A stretch of DNA of 64,000 nucleotides from Nectonema munidae (taxonomy: Eukaryota; Nematomorpha; Nectonematoida; Nectonematidae): positions 248,001 to 312,000 of the forward strand of contig JAUIRK010000926.1 of NCBI GenBank assembly GCA_030549495.1, given 5' to 3'. This document shows positions 46,832-61,800 of this stretch, piece by piece. The position numbers and the translations under genes were made by a program. Within the stretch, counting starts at the first letter, position 1. Every line of letters begins with the position of its first letter. The notes beneath the pieces were generated by a model. It did no database searches. It worked only from the letters and a program-made list of their open reading frames with translations, and was not told the DNA's origin.

Positions 46832-49800
46832 GTATCACATTAATTATTATTATTATAATTACCGTTTATAGTAATTTGAAGAATGTTTTCGAATACCAAG
46901 CGTCTGCATATCTTTTTGAATTAGTTATCATATCTCCTGAAGAAAACGATTCTCAATATATGCGAGATTAGTTTTTCATTAGTCCTAAAAAGGCTTATTG
47001 ATCACTGATCAGTTATAAGTAGGGCAGTTAAAACTCAATAAAGTCAACTTTGAATTCTAATAGCACTTATTCTATAAAACGTAAATAGTCTATATAGAGT
47101 TTATGCGAAAAAAGGCAAACTTATTAGGTCAACAAATGTCAATTTTTTTTAAAAGACGTGAAATGCTTTCCATGATTTATAATTTCGCCCTGTTGTGAAA
47201 TTTGATAAAATCTCAAGGCTCTTACCTATCTCACTTTCTCGCAGAAAGCCTCAGTAAGCTTCAAGGCGTCCACATTTTCAATTTGAACAAAAAAAACTTG
47301 CATACACGATTTAAATGAGAAATTATCATTTTTATTATAAGATACATATAGTATGAAATGATCATGACGTCAAATATGAATAAGCCCAAAAAATTCCAAA
47401 TCTTCAAAAAGTCTTCAATATATTTTTATAGATAGATAGATATATTGAGATGCCAATTTAAACTTATACTCATGCTAGGCTACGTGTTTTACCTATTGAA
47501 GATAAAGTTTTGTTCAATATTAGATCAATCAATTAAAAAAGGAAAGTTAACATTAAAAAAAAAGAGGGATAACTGATTTAATAACATTTTTCAGCTTTAT
47601 CAAGCGCATTAAATATAATATTTTTTTCACTCCATTACAAAGGATTGGACAAAAGAATGTGCCTGAAAATAACAAAACAAAAATAGCTAATTATTGTAAC
47701 TAAAACTAACTATCTGCATAATAATTGATTAAATATATTACTTAACCGACTAATTCAATGATTAGCCTTCAAACTAAGGAACGAAGGTAGTAAATTAACC
47801 GAAAATAATTAATTAATTGAACAAACTAATCAAAAATTACCGAATTATCTTTAGATCAGACGTTGTTAGCACATTTGTTGTTGGGTCAATTGAATTATGC
47901 GAATTGTTATTAGATCAATTCTCTGTACACATAGTGTATCATATGGGATATGCTTGTGATTTTGTAAAACTATCCAATGTTTTATTGTCATCGTTTGTTT
48001 TCCACATTAGGTCGAAGCAAAGAGCACTGCTCCCGTAAAAACTCTCGATCTAGGAAACTTCAAAATTCGAAATAAACGAGCCTACGTAGCTGGCGAATAC
48101 ACTCAAAGTAAGTTCTTGATTAAAAATGCAAAACACCCCTTCCCATCAATCATTCTAATTTTTGTATATTTTTTTTACTTCTTCAATCTTCTCTAATTCG
48201 TGTATCACCTCTTCCTTTGAAGAAGGAGTTTAGCATATCGCAGATTTATAATGCAATTTGACGTATGATTGGATAATGTTTCTGTCAATAAACGTCATTT
48301 CCTTAAATCTATCCAATTGTTACATATTAGCATAGTAAAGTAATGTCTGATTAGCCTCTATATCAGCCTATAGATAATATAAACTATTTTACTAAACATT
48401 ACTTTTATCACATTGATCATTTTGGTTTTGAATAAATCAATATTTATTCAATAGCTTCTAAAATATCATAACATTTTATAGATGCCATTTTGTTGGTTGC
48501 TTTGTTCTTATTTTTAAAACGCTTTTTATTTTACATTTGGGACAATTGAGTTCGAAATTTAAATAAATTTGTTTTCGCTCTCATTTGCTACGTGTAATCA
48601 ATCTATCAATAAAATACTTTTATTTTATGATCTAACTTTCTTTATTCCATAATATATATAGAATATACACACACATAGCTAGACAACTAGTATGTATATA
48701 TTTCATTGTTCCACTATTTATGCAATTAAATACAAGTTCTATCATAAAAGATAGACCTATCTAAGTTTGCTTGGGTGTATAGAAATTTCTCAACTTTCTT
48801 GCCTACATTCTAAGATACATTCATTTGAAAAAAAAATACAAAATTTTGATCCCATATAATAAACTTAAAAACATATATTTTTTTTATAACTACTCTTGAA
48901 CTTTTTTCAAAAAGTTAATGCAATTATTTAAAAAAAAACTTGAAAGCTTAGCATTTTCACAAAAAATATTGAAAAACTTATTATCAATATTTTATCTGCA
49001 AAAATAGCTCTTCTAAATTCAAATTATATGTAAAATTAAAGAGTTGCTAGTAAGTGTGATTGTATTTTTAGAATGTAGAGAATGCATAGATGGAGTAGAT
49101 GGAGCTGCAGGATTAACAGGGACCCCCGGTCCTCAGGGCTTTCCCGGAAAAGATGGTAGAGATGGTGTTCCCGGACAAGACGGAAATCCTGGAAGAGAAG
49201 GTCCTAATGGTCGCCCTGGAGTTATCGTAAGATATCAACTTTATTCTTAATGAACATATAAACTAAAATCCAAAAGTTATACATCTTTTCACCTAGGCTT
49301 GTTTTAACCAGAGCCTGTGCATTGTGCACTCTTTAATCTGGGAAACATTTTAAATAGGTTTTTAATTTCGTTAACGTTTCATAATATGAATTTTATAATG
49401 AGATATGTCAGTCTATGGTCCAGTGGTGAGAGCAAAAGATTTTGCTTCAACCCTTGTCATTTTGATTTCGGATCGTGACCATCGCTATCATTTGCCTTTT
49501 TCCCTTGAAAAAAAATATTCACAAAGCACAAATGGTCCTCTTTTGTCCAGCAAGGCTATTCACCTTCGTGTGAGTATCTTTGATTTTAGGACTTCTAAAA
49601 TTTTGCAAACAAATCATCTATAGGACACGTCCATTTTGCTGAAATGTCATTCCCAAAGTGTAATTTATGAGTGTTACAAAAAGTTGCGAAAATTTCGGAA
49701 AAAGATATGAAATGCAAGTAAAAGGATATAGATAAGTAGAAAGCAGTAAAACTTTTATTGAAATAAATTCTTTCATAGTGAATTTTCACACACTTATTTT

Positions 49801-52800
49801 TCACATCGAATCTACCGTTACAAGAAGGCAAAATAAGGAGCACAGGGTGAAATGTTAATAAGCGTGTATTGAGTATAATAATATCATGAGAATACAATAT
49901 TACCATATCCTCCTTCTTCATCCTTCTCCCTTCTTTTCTTTTCTCTTGTAACGGCAGCTTTGTTCTGAATAAGAGGTTAAGAGTGTTCCAAAATTTATTG
50001 TCAAAGAATTTACTTGAATAAAAGTGTCACTTTTTTCTAATTTTATTTGTTCATCTCTTTTAACTTTTATTCATCTCCTCTCAGCAACATATTCTTGGCA
50101 AGTAAAGAGAGCGTCCAGCAAAATTCTCTTTCAAGATATGTGTAAGAATTCATTTGGGTGAAATTTCGATACCTTTGATATAATTACTTATATTTTTTTA
50201 ACTAACTTTTAATACATTGAACTTACAACAAAGAATTTTGAGCTTATTTTTCAATTCTATTAAAAAATTCCAAAATATTAATCCAAATATTATGGATATA
50301 TATATATATATATATAGAATGCCAATTTTTGCAAAAATTTTGATTTATGTAAATAAAATTCTTCTTCTTCTTCTTTTTCTTCTTTATTAATCCTGTAACT
50401 AATCTTAAAGCATATATTTTTTTAAATATTTGAAAAGATTTTACAATCCTCAATAGTTTTTTGCAATTAAAATTTTTACTTCATGTATTAAAGACTTTAA
50501 ATAACTAAGAATAACTAGAATTAAATTGCTAAAAAAATTTTGTTAGATTAATAATTTTGAAAACTGTTTACTTTTTTGAGTTCCAGATACAATTTTTCAT
50601 ATAATTTTTTGATTGACAATGGAATAAAGAGTACCATATGGTCTTTCAAATCGTCTGTAAACAGATGTAAGATGAAAGATGTAGGCATATGCTCATTTAA
50701 TCTCAATTTTTGATATCAGGAACTTTTAACTCAAAAATTATAAAATTTACGCCTTCTCTATAATCAACCAAATTTTCCTTAGGATTAGAACGGAATATTT
50801 AAAGATTATGACAGTTTGGAAACAATAAAAAATGTCCATTCATAATGTCTCTTGAAAAATTTTCAAAAATTCTTCTAAACCTCATTCAAAACTCATTCTT
50901 GTCTCAGAGAAAACGTGTGTTGGCTTAAGGTGACAAGTTTAAGAGTTAGTTTTTTGTATTAGTAGACAAAAGTTCTCCTAATTTCTATCATAGTTTCTTG
51001 TTTCTATTTTCATTTTTCATTTCTACATGAAAACAAATATTTTGATAATAAATCATCTTTCTGAAAGAATAAACTTATGCTTTGCTTGTTTGGAAGTTTA
51101 TCCTTATAAAATGGATATTTTTTCAATCAATCTTTTTTAAAAAATGAATTAGATTCAGAAAATATTTACAAAAAAACAAAAATATAAGTCTGCTTTTAGA
51201 TTTAATCTCATCTTTCAAAGACTCTAAACTTTTTGTAATTCCAGACTTCAATTTATAAAATCACTTTTTTAATTTGTTGGGTAAGTTGTCTTTACCCAAC
51301 ATCAAGGAAGAAAGACTACTAATTCGATTGGTACAAATATGTTTTACAGTAGCGAATCAAAATATTTTCTTTGCTCTGAATCACGAAAGCTTATTTTCCA
51401 TACGTGTATTTTTAATATTTCTATTCTTATTTTCCTATGTGAAGTTGGCCAATTACTGCACGAATTTGAGGACTGACCTCTCCTCTGAATCTAATTGAAT
51501 TTTATTTTTCTTGAAAATTTAGCTGCCAGTCTTTTTTATTTTGATTTGATGTTTAGAGCTAAAATATCTAATTTACTTTAAATAACATATTTTTAATTCT
51601 CTTTGATTAGGGTGATAAAGGCGCGAAAGGATTAAGTGGATTGCCTGGAATTCCTGGTAATGATGGAGCTTCCGGTATCTCTGGTTCTGATGGTGAAGAT
51701 GGCAGACCTGGTGTTGATGGTGAACCAGGCAGAAAGGTATGATACCTGTCACAATCGTTATATCTTAATTGTGGATTGAGCCAATCAAATCCACTCCATT
51801 ATTTATATTTTTCGTCTAAAATTCCCTTCCATTTTCTTTTAGGTGTTTAAGGCCACAATATTTCAAAACTAAACATCCTTTTCAATGAGATTTTTTTATA
51901 ACTTAATTCCGAAATGGATTTAGGTCCCTGTTCAAATTTAAATCAATTTTTTGACAAATACATTATTCTTTTATATTTTTTTATGCACCATATTTTGTCT
52001 TTTTGCAATTCTATTTTGTCTTTTTACTATTCTATGTTGTCTTTTTGCTATTCAATTTTGTCCTTTTGCAATTCTATTTACAACAAAATCCAAAAATTTA
52101 ATTCAGATAGAATTGCAAAAAGACAAAATAGAATTGCAGAAAAACAAAATAGAATTGGAAAGTACAAAATAAAATTGTAAAAGGACAAAATAGAACTAAA
52201 AATGGTACATTTAAATTTTATCAAAGCAATTTTTTAGAAAATTTTTTATTAATACTTTAATATTTTTTTAAACTTTTTTTTCATTTTTTTTTATAGTAGA
52301 ATTTTTTATATCTTTTTGTTATAAAAAATTGTTTGGGTTTTTATAATCTTGTTGGACTTTTTATTGTATATAAAAAAATTGCCTTTTCTAGTGTTAAAGT
52401 AGTGATTTTTTATATGAGACACTGAAGGTCTTTAGGCCTAAGAAGGCTCAAAATTGAATAAAATCTTGTAGTCAAATTAATTATTATTTGCTTTTTGCCT
52501 GTCACTAAAATTTCAGTCTAAATCAGATGCTCCCTTTAAAAGATGGTTGATATTTTTTGGGATATTTTCTTGGCTTTTAAGCGCCACATTATGCTAACTC
52601 ACTTTAAGAGTTCATTAAAAATTGTTGAGAATAAATATTACTTTTTGATTATCCTATCATTTTTTTCTGAAATTCTTTCTATTGATATATTTAAGATTCA
52701 ATTTTAATGAAATAAACATTAAATTGGTCAAAAATTATTTTCGACAAAATTTTTGCTTTTTTTGTATCGTCGTTACGCCCCAAACTTTTACAAAGATGAG

Positions 52801-55800
52801 ATGACTTTATTGATTAGCAGAATGAGGAAATGAAAAATGAGATGTATTTTGAAAATAGTTTGACGAGTTGTGATTGGCTGATTATTATACTTCATTTCTC
52901 CTTATTTCAATTTTTAATTCACTGAATTCTTTCTTTTCTCGCAAACTAATCCTACTGAATTTAAAGTATTGGAAAGTTCGAATCAAAATAAAAGGAAGAA
53001 AGTAGTTGAATAGTTATGATAGATAGAGGTACAAATGCTTAAAATTAATTTTGATGAAATAAAACTTATAGAGTTTAAAATAAAACCTATAAAAACTTAA
53101 TAGCTACTTTTCTCCTTGAGGACCAGAATTTTTAATACTAATCCTTTGCTTTCTTTTTAAAGGGAATTTTATATACTTAAAGCGGACCATTTTCATGTCA
53201 TGCTACCCCCTGTCACACTGGTCCTCAAAGGGTATATCTAAGAAATTCAGAAACATTCACTAACTATTTATTTATCTTGTTTATATTGACTAAACAACAA
53301 TTTTAATTAATCAAGTGACTAATATTTATTTAATAAATTTTACATTTAAAATAAAAGTTTTAAATAAAAGTTTTTTTTAAAAGCATAGCGTATTTCAATA
53401 CACAAAGTTTTACACCCAAAAGCTGAAATATGATTGGGTTACATTCATGTTTTGATATGTTTCAAAGCAAAGTTATTAACATTCATTGATTGAACTCTGT
53501 ATTATTATTATTATTCGTGTTTATAAATAATTAATTTGAATCATCAATAAATCAGAGGGGAAAAATAATTTTTATAACTCTTTTTCAAAATTTTTAGGGA
53601 TTTAGTTGTAAAAATACTTTAAACGAAAATTTTAAATTCTCAAAGTTTGAAATATTTTAGTTGATGTCATCTTTCAGTTTTTCTGTGATATTTTTAATAC
53701 ATGCGTGTGTTCGAAAAATTGTCTTTTTTTTAACTAAATTTGATTTTTAAATGCAACTATTTCAGGGACCCCCTGGAAATCCTGGAAGAGACGGATCTCC
53801 TGGTGCTCCTGGCAAAGACGGCGTTCCCGGAAAAGAAGGACATCCCGGAGAACCAGGAAATGATGGGAAACCTGGATTGTCTGGAGAAACGGTAACCATT
53901 TTTCAGAGTACAAATGATTTTCGTACATCAAAGTTGTTTAACATTTTTTTTAAATACGTTTGCACCATTATTCCATAAAAAATTGGAAAAACAGATCGAA
54001 TAATGTTAATTTTTTCAAGGACATTTTGAATTTTGAAACAAAACTTAAGAATCAAGTGTTTAATTAAATCTTTGTATTTTCTATTTGTTTAACTTCATTA
54101 TCAAAATTGAAATTATACTATTTATGAGTTAAAAAAAGCATACAAATTTAAAAACCAAAAAAACATTGGAGGGTGTTTCGGATTGTTTAACTTGGTGACT
54201 AAGTTAATAATTTTATATTTTTACTCATGGTATAAAGCACATGTCTCAGAAGCAAGAGCGGGGCTCCTCACTTTTTGGCCAAATCAAAAAAAAATAATTT
54301 AAAAAAATAAAAATTGAAATAATTTAAAAAATAGGAAATTTCAGTTTGATTAAATGAATATTTATTTTGGTTCAAAGGTGATTTAAGATATTTTGCTTTT
54401 ATGATCTTTATCCAAGGATATTTATCGACTAATTTTAGTGCCTTGCAACCTTACTTTGCGAACTTCATTCGTTCTGTAAAGTCATTCATTATCCGAAATG
54501 TTCGTCAACCTTGAAACGTTTTCATATTTTAGTGTAAATTATCAACAGTAAATACATCATGTGAGGAGATATCAACTTTTTATATGTAAAATAGATTTAT
54601 GTATATATATAAATACTTACTAACCTGATAGAAAATTAAGAAAGAACAACGATTGTAAGGAATTATTAAAGTGTCAATTTCCGAGTAGGTGATTAGAGAT
54701 ATCATTTGTGAGCTGAGTCAAAATTTGTCCTCAAATATTGTAAATAAAGCTATTTGTTCTTAAGAAGAAGAAAACTTTGATAATTGATTAAAATTTGTCG
54801 TAAAATTATATTTTTTTTGAGCAGAATCCGGGGATTGCAAGCAGCAAGACCATGCAGTCGCGTCACGAATCATCGGGTGCTATAGCGCATTTTCAAATCT
54901 CCTAATTAAGTTTGGAATAAATCATAAAAGTTTCAAAGCTCTGCTAAAAGGAGGTCAGAATTTGATGTCATTCTTTTAGCATTAAGCTAGGATATTGTGC
55001 GTGTGCAAACATTGTCACAACATGCATTACACTTGCAGCTTACGCATTGTTTTACAGTTATTAAATTTGATTGATTACTTATGTTATGACTTATGAATCA
55101 CGTATCAATCTATATTCAATAAAACTATCAAAACTAGTCACTGTGAACTCTCACTTGTGAGAGCTGTCAAAAGAAAGTCATGAAACATGCCTAAATTTAT
55201 TTCATTCTCAATCAGCATCTCTTTCTCTTTCGTTGAACTAAACATCGTACTTTACGAGTGGTGACACAACAACGCGTATGCTGCCAGTTAGTGGACCGCT
55301 TTTGCAAGAGAAGGCTCAAGCACTAGCAGTTGAACTTGACCTGTAAAACTTCAAAGCTTTCGACTAATGGTTAGAGGCAAGCTACGAATTCTGCAATATT
55401 TACATGGATGAGACAAGTCTCTTCTTTAAAGCGTCAGTTGACTCAACGCTTCATCTGAAAGGTGCCGATTGCTCGGGAGGAAAAAGTTCAAAAGAGATCA
55501 TCACTGTCATGTTATGCGCAAATGCCGCTGGAGAAAAAGAAACAGTTGATGTTTATTGGCAAGTCAATCAAGCCACGATGCTTTGGACGAATCAATAGGA
55601 ATGACCTCCCGGTGGACTATCACGCCAACAAGCGGGCATGGATGACAAGTAATCTCTTGGAAGTATACATGCGTAAGCTGGATGTTAAGATGGGTCGACA
55701 AAAAAGAAACATTCTTATGATCCTGGACAATGCTCCGTGCCATCCTCAACTTCATCTGAAGAACATTAAGCTACTCTTTCTGCCTCCCAACACCACTTCC

Positions 55801-58800
55801 GTCACTCAACCCATGGACCAGGGCATCATTCAAGCGACCAAACTAAAGTTCAGGAAACGTCAGCTGAAGCATATTATTAGCCAATGGAGCAAGATCCTAC
55901 TATGACTAATCTAAGGACTCTAAGATAGAACATGCTGAAGAAAATGCCGATGAGCTAGAAACTGTCTGCAGAGAGCGTCTTCAAGTAGCATTTCAAGAAC
56001 TTGTTGAGGTTGATGCCTGTCTGGCCACGACGGACAATGAGCCAGTTTTGACTTTGGAGGACTATCGTCAAAGACACGATAGCCAAGATATAGTCAAAGA
56101 CAGCGACGATGAAGTTGAGGAGTCTCACCCACCTGCGAAATCATCCATCTGTAATTTTTCAGAGGCCAGCAAATGCATAGCAGATCTTCGCACTTTTGCT
56201 ATTAGCAAAGGGTATGGAGATATCTTGCGCAGATGTGAAGACTTGGAGGATGCCATCCTGAATGAGCAGCAGAGTCAGAGGTAGCAAGCAAAGCAGAAGA
56301 CAATGTTGGATTTTTTCAAGAAGACGTGAAATTCAAATCAAATTGTTTTCTTAAATTTTGTTAAAAATAAAATTGTAAATAAATTCGAATAAATTGTTAT
56401 ATAATCAATCTCCATAATTTATGATTTTTTTCTGGCTAACTTTTGCTACAATGCATGTAGCTGTAGCATGCATGCGCATACACTTTTAAAAGTTAATACA
56501 GTATGTACGGAAATTCAAATTGGTGGCCAAACTGCGTATAGCGGTCGCTTTTTTTGTTTCCCTTGAGTGGTCACTATAGACAGGTTTGACTGTATATATA
56601 TATATAATAAAAGATTATTTATAACAATATAAAATAAATAAGATTTATAGCTAGATGTATTATTATTATTTTTTATTTTATTTATTTTTTTTGCGGGATA
56701 TTCAAAAGGCCAGAAAGCCGCTTGTAGGAAATATGCCTATACGTAATTAATTGAAGTAAAATGTATTAGTAACGTAAAATAAATAAAACATACATCTAAG
56801 AACGATTTATATAATATATACACACGAATATTTAAACAGAGCATTAATAAGCTCAAGTAGAATGTTTGAAGTGTAAATGTATTGTAAAAATATATAAAAA
56901 GTATCATTGAAATAACTAAAACAACATAAGGAAATGCATTAAATTAGTCATTTAAAGGGGGTCTAAGTCTTCCATATTTTTTGCTTTCAACTCCCACAAA
57001 TAGTATAATGCAGAAATAATTATGCCTTCCTTTCTTTTTAGGGTTCACAAGGAGATTCTGGAAAGAGTGGTCAACCCGGAAATCTTGGCTTGCAAGGAAG
57101 AAAAGGAAAAAAAGGAGAACCTGGCAGGCCAGGTCCTGACGGAAGAGCCGGATTGGATGGACCTCAAGTAAGTCAGACTTAATGAAGTAAAATGATCAAT
57201 GTTTGTCAATGTTTACTTTGGATTGCCCTCTTAAAATTATATTATTCTGGTCAATTTCATTCCCACTATGATTTTTCATAAGACAACACAAATAAGTTAA
57301 TTGAATTTTGCATATCTAGTCATTCATGCGTAAACGGTAAAATATGTCATAATGTTTTACATGAATGAAGAAGAAAATATTTAGTACAATAAAGAAAGAA
57401 GACATAGAATGGTAATGAACAGTAACATTATTCAGTAATAAAATAATATGGAGTTGATACAGGAGGAAGATAAGATTACTCATATACGAATCTTATAACA
57501 TATGGGTAGGATGAATAAAATTTGTTGCAGCAATAATCGGGTATAATGAATCAAAATTTACAGTTTGAAATGAGAAACATAGTTTAGTATTAAAAATAAG
57601 AGAAATTATATATATGAAAATTATGAACACTTTATTTTCATAAATATAGTTTTGTATTTTCGAAGTATATATAGAGAAATAAAATATAGATGCATATTTA
57701 CATACACGCAAACTGTTTATCTCTTTCAGTAATTATTTGCAAAATAAATCATTTTACTCAGTGAGATGCTTGGTCTTTCAAAGAATTTACTAATTTCTTA
57801 AACATGCAACATCCCAGAAATAATCAAGTGACAAAGTAGTAAAATATGTTAAAAAAAATAGTTTACCCCTTTTAGGTGTGATTGATTACCCCTATTTTAT
57901 GAAAAACTGAACTATATCATTTGTCTACATGAGGAGATATGATGTAGGATACTCGCATGAGAGATATGTTTGATAGAGGCATTGCACTTAATTAGGAAAT
58001 TTGATTAACCTTATGACCGCGGCCATTTTTATGGCGCTAATTAATTAAATATGGCAATCATAAAAGGAAAAATGGCTTTTATTGGCAAAATAGTATCCTA
58101 TATAATTATGATATTGATCATTTTTATTAAAAAAATGAATTTAAATATAAAGTAACATAGTGAGAAATATTTTTTTATAAAAATTGTCTTTCATTGATAG
58201 GATTTTTTTAGTATAAAAAATGATCCTGTTATAACTGATGTTGTAGCTTGACAGTTTTGCATTTCTACGAATTGCATGGGTAATAATTTATCATTATTCA
58301 TTATTTCTGGAAGACACGGGCAAGCCAATCCAAGAACGGTTTTGACCTTTTGCGATCTCATCAGTTGAATGCAGGTTGCTAATCACCTTTCTATGAATCG
58401 AACTGTGACTTAACGGTCAAGGCGTTGGATAGTCTTGGCTACCTTCAACCCTGAAGCTTAGTTTGATTCACAGAAATGTGAATAGCAACCTGCATCTAAC
58501 AGATAAGACCCCAAAAGATAGAAACTGCCCGCAATCATCCTATATCATTTTGATGCACATCCTTATTCTTATCCATCTATTTTAAGTTATAGTATCTTGA
58601 CATTTTTCTTCTTATATATGTTCTTTCTGTGCCATTTTGTGTGTCACTGCGTTATTTTCTGTTAGGGCGTGAGTAAGGTTCGTTAGATACTGCGGTTCGA
58701 TAACTGAAGGTCTTAGCTTCGATCCCACATCAAACCTACTTTCCTCATAGTTCAATCAATTGTGCCTTCTAAATGAAAACCTTACCCTTGTCTGTGTCCA

Positions 58801-61800
58801 CTATTCAATGTAGGTTGAACTTTTTTTTATAAACTAGTATATGGAACATTTTTAAATTTGTAATAAAAAATCATAAAAACTTTTAGTTTATGAATGTGAG
58901 CACTTTTGGTGTTTAATATAAGTGAATTTGATTTCCCTCTATTTGTTACGTTTGATTTTTTATCAGTGAGAAGTGTAATGAATGTTGTAAACATTAAGCT
59001 AGTTGTGATACTCTAACTTTTGTTAAAGAACGAGCGAATCAGCCAGTCAGCATGATTGGAGAGATTAAAATTAGTCCTTACTTTTTTGTGATTTCCAGTA
59101 TTGCTGAAAACTCATTTAATGTTTAAAATTTATAATTACGTCAAAAAGTTTCTGAAATGACCCCTACAAGGAAATTTAAGCTCCTTTTGAGAAGCACTGC
59201 CCTTGTGCGATTGCTTTAACAATTTCAATTTTACAAGTATCATTTATCAAATGTTTAAGGGCTTACAAGGAGAACCTGGAGAACGAGGAACAGATGGTGA
59301 CTCTGGTGTAACCGGAAAGGATGGTTTGCCAGGCAGAGATGGTGCTCCGGGCAATCCAGGTTCCAAAGGACGCAGAGGACCTCAAGTAAGCGAACCGATA
59401 ACTAATAATTTTTCAACCATATGGTAGTAGGAAAATATCTCATTTTATACTCCAGGGCTTCATTTCCTCAATGGTGTGTTATGTTATGCCATATCTTACA
59501 TTATGTATTTATTTGCAATCCTTATTTTCTTTCTTTTTTTTGATGAAATTAGTCTTTTTTGAGAAAGTATACCTTTCCAAGTTCAAGGTGACACTAAAAA
59601 TATTAAAAGATATCCAAATTTTTTTTTGTTTATTGATATCCAAAATATTTTAGGAATTAATTCATTCAAAAATAAGAATGAATTTTTATACATTTATTCA
59701 AGATATAGATTACAAAAACAAAATTTTTTACTAAAGTTTTTTTTCAATCTCATTATTCAATTTTTTTCTGCTAAAGTTTATTTTTGGAATCATTTTATTT
59801 AAAAAAAAATATAGGGGGAATGTAACATTTGCTGATGTTCTGGTAAACTAGTATAAGCATATAAATTCCGTCCACAAGATTGATAAAAATAATGATAATA
59901 ATTTACCTTTGAAAAGGCAAAGAAACTTTCAAAATTTTCTTCAAAAATGATGAAGGAGTTTTTCATTTGACTATAACTTTTGTAAAACTTTTTTTGAGCT
60001 TGAAGTATTTAAAAATCAAAAAGAATTTAGAAATGAAGGAGAACTTTTTGGCTCAACTTCTTGATTTCTTTCGCCTGGAGAATATCCACTTATGGAAAAA
60101 TGTGCCTTCTTTTTAACATCTGTTTTTCTTCAACACACTTGTGCGAATAAGCATTTTCACATATAAATTTGATGAAAAATAAATACGGCTTACATTTAAA
60201 TAGCTACTTAAGAATAGTACTAAGTAATTGCAAACCTAATTTTGCAAATTTAGATACTAATTCCCAAAATGAATCTAAAAATATTAAAATTTTTGTGATC
60301 TTTAGTAAATTTTTAGACAAAAAAAATTTCTCTTGTTTTAACCGGTTAACGGTCAGAGTCGACTATATTCGACTTTACAAAAATAAAATTGTCTACGTTT
60401 ATCAATGCTCTTTAAATACAAATCTTCTGCTTTATATTAGATATCGTCTGATTATTCTGGTCGTTAACGGGTTAATAAAGTGTGGAAAGCGCTGGTCTAT
60501 ATGATGACAATGAACTCGTGCGAGAATACATGACTAAAGTCAGCGAAATGGAGAAAAATCTGTACCAAAAAGTTCATTGCTTGAAAACTTCATTTTGTTC
60601 TGTTGAAAATTCACTCTGAATAATATTGAGTAACTAACTGATTTTCGTTATTTATCTCCTTTCCATCAAAGAGTTTCTTTAACACATTTCATCCGATCCT
60701 CAGTTTTAACTTATGCGCTCGATGAAATAAACCTTGCCCACAAATAACCAACGTGTGTCAAGCTAGCTTATTTTTCTGTCTCCAGTGCAACCAGCCTTTT
60801 TCATCAGCTATGCGTAATAGCAATGCTTTTCTACATTTATTAATGCAAGCATCTTTGTGCCATTCATTTTGATAAATATACCGAAAGTACTTGTTGTTCT
60901 CCAAGGTAAAAAGTTTTTTTCAAATTTTCTCATTTTTATTGATTGCATATAGTTTAAAATCTTAAATATTACCTAGACTTGTTTTGTGGAGTCAGTCATG
61001 ATGAAAAAAGTTATTAAAAGTGAGGAAGATTATTAGCCTCATTTTTAATTTTAGGATATAGGTTGTGAAATTCTATATTATATAATTTATTTTATAAAAA
61101 CGTTTGCTGATTTAAGGGACCTCCTGGACAACCGGGTGAAGATGGAGTACCAGGGATCTCAGGAGAAGATGGCATTCCTGGCCAAGATGGCATCCCTGGA
61201 TCTCCAGGCAAAGATGGAGAATCCGGCAAAAATGGTTTAGACGTAAGTTTTCATGGAATAATTAATAAAAAAATCACTTAGTTCGCCATTTTGAAAAATT
61301 TTAAGCTATTTATATAATTTCAATTAAAATATTGAAAACTATCATTCGTAAATACGAATCAAACAAATTTTACAATTCCGAAGGCAAATTACCTTTTATT
61401 GTTGATTAAAAAATGCATATATTTTAAATTTGCTTTAAAAATATTTTTTATTTATTTTTTGCTCAACTAAATAAACACACGAAATACGTACTTTAAGATA
61501 CTATCTATTTAATTGTAAGATTTTTCTATGGCTAATTTACTTAATTTTCGGTTATTGAAATTTCACAAAATTTAACATATGTTCCTTACATATGAGTGAT
61601 GCTAATTAGGCTACATAGTGTACATAACTCTTTCTTTCTTTAGTAATTTTCATCATTCTTTGTACATTATATTCATGACATAGAATAGTTTCAAATTTTT
61701 TGTTTAAATTTACGGTGTTTATTTTTTTACAAATTAACCCTTTCGTGACCAGTGTATCATATATGATACATAAACAATCTTACCTTCGTCTGCTTTTTCA

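Larger units (their letters stand above)
51737..53765 (+). other. Collagen intron 4
   Basis: Holds a foldback element with 20-bp arm repeats (51984-52209) and a short inverted-repeat element (53112-53232). Confidence 0.6.
57168..59259 (+). other. Collagen intron 6
   Basis: Holds two tRNA-derived SINE units (58400-58490 and 58666-58790). Otherwise nothing was recognised. Confidence 0.6.

Noticed and set aside
51984-52209. CRISPR-like array
   Set aside because: Units are imperfect, directly adjacent without spacers, and reverse orientation halfway; the setting is an animal intron.
53734-53931. 65-residue minus-strand open frame
   Set aside because: It lies over collagen exon 5; repetitive G-X-Y codons leave the opposite strand open by chance.
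18347-56592. One giant element bounded by matching CAGTCAAACCTG ends
   Set aside because: It would enclose all of MED18 and half the collagen gene; two truncated copies of one family explain the ends better.
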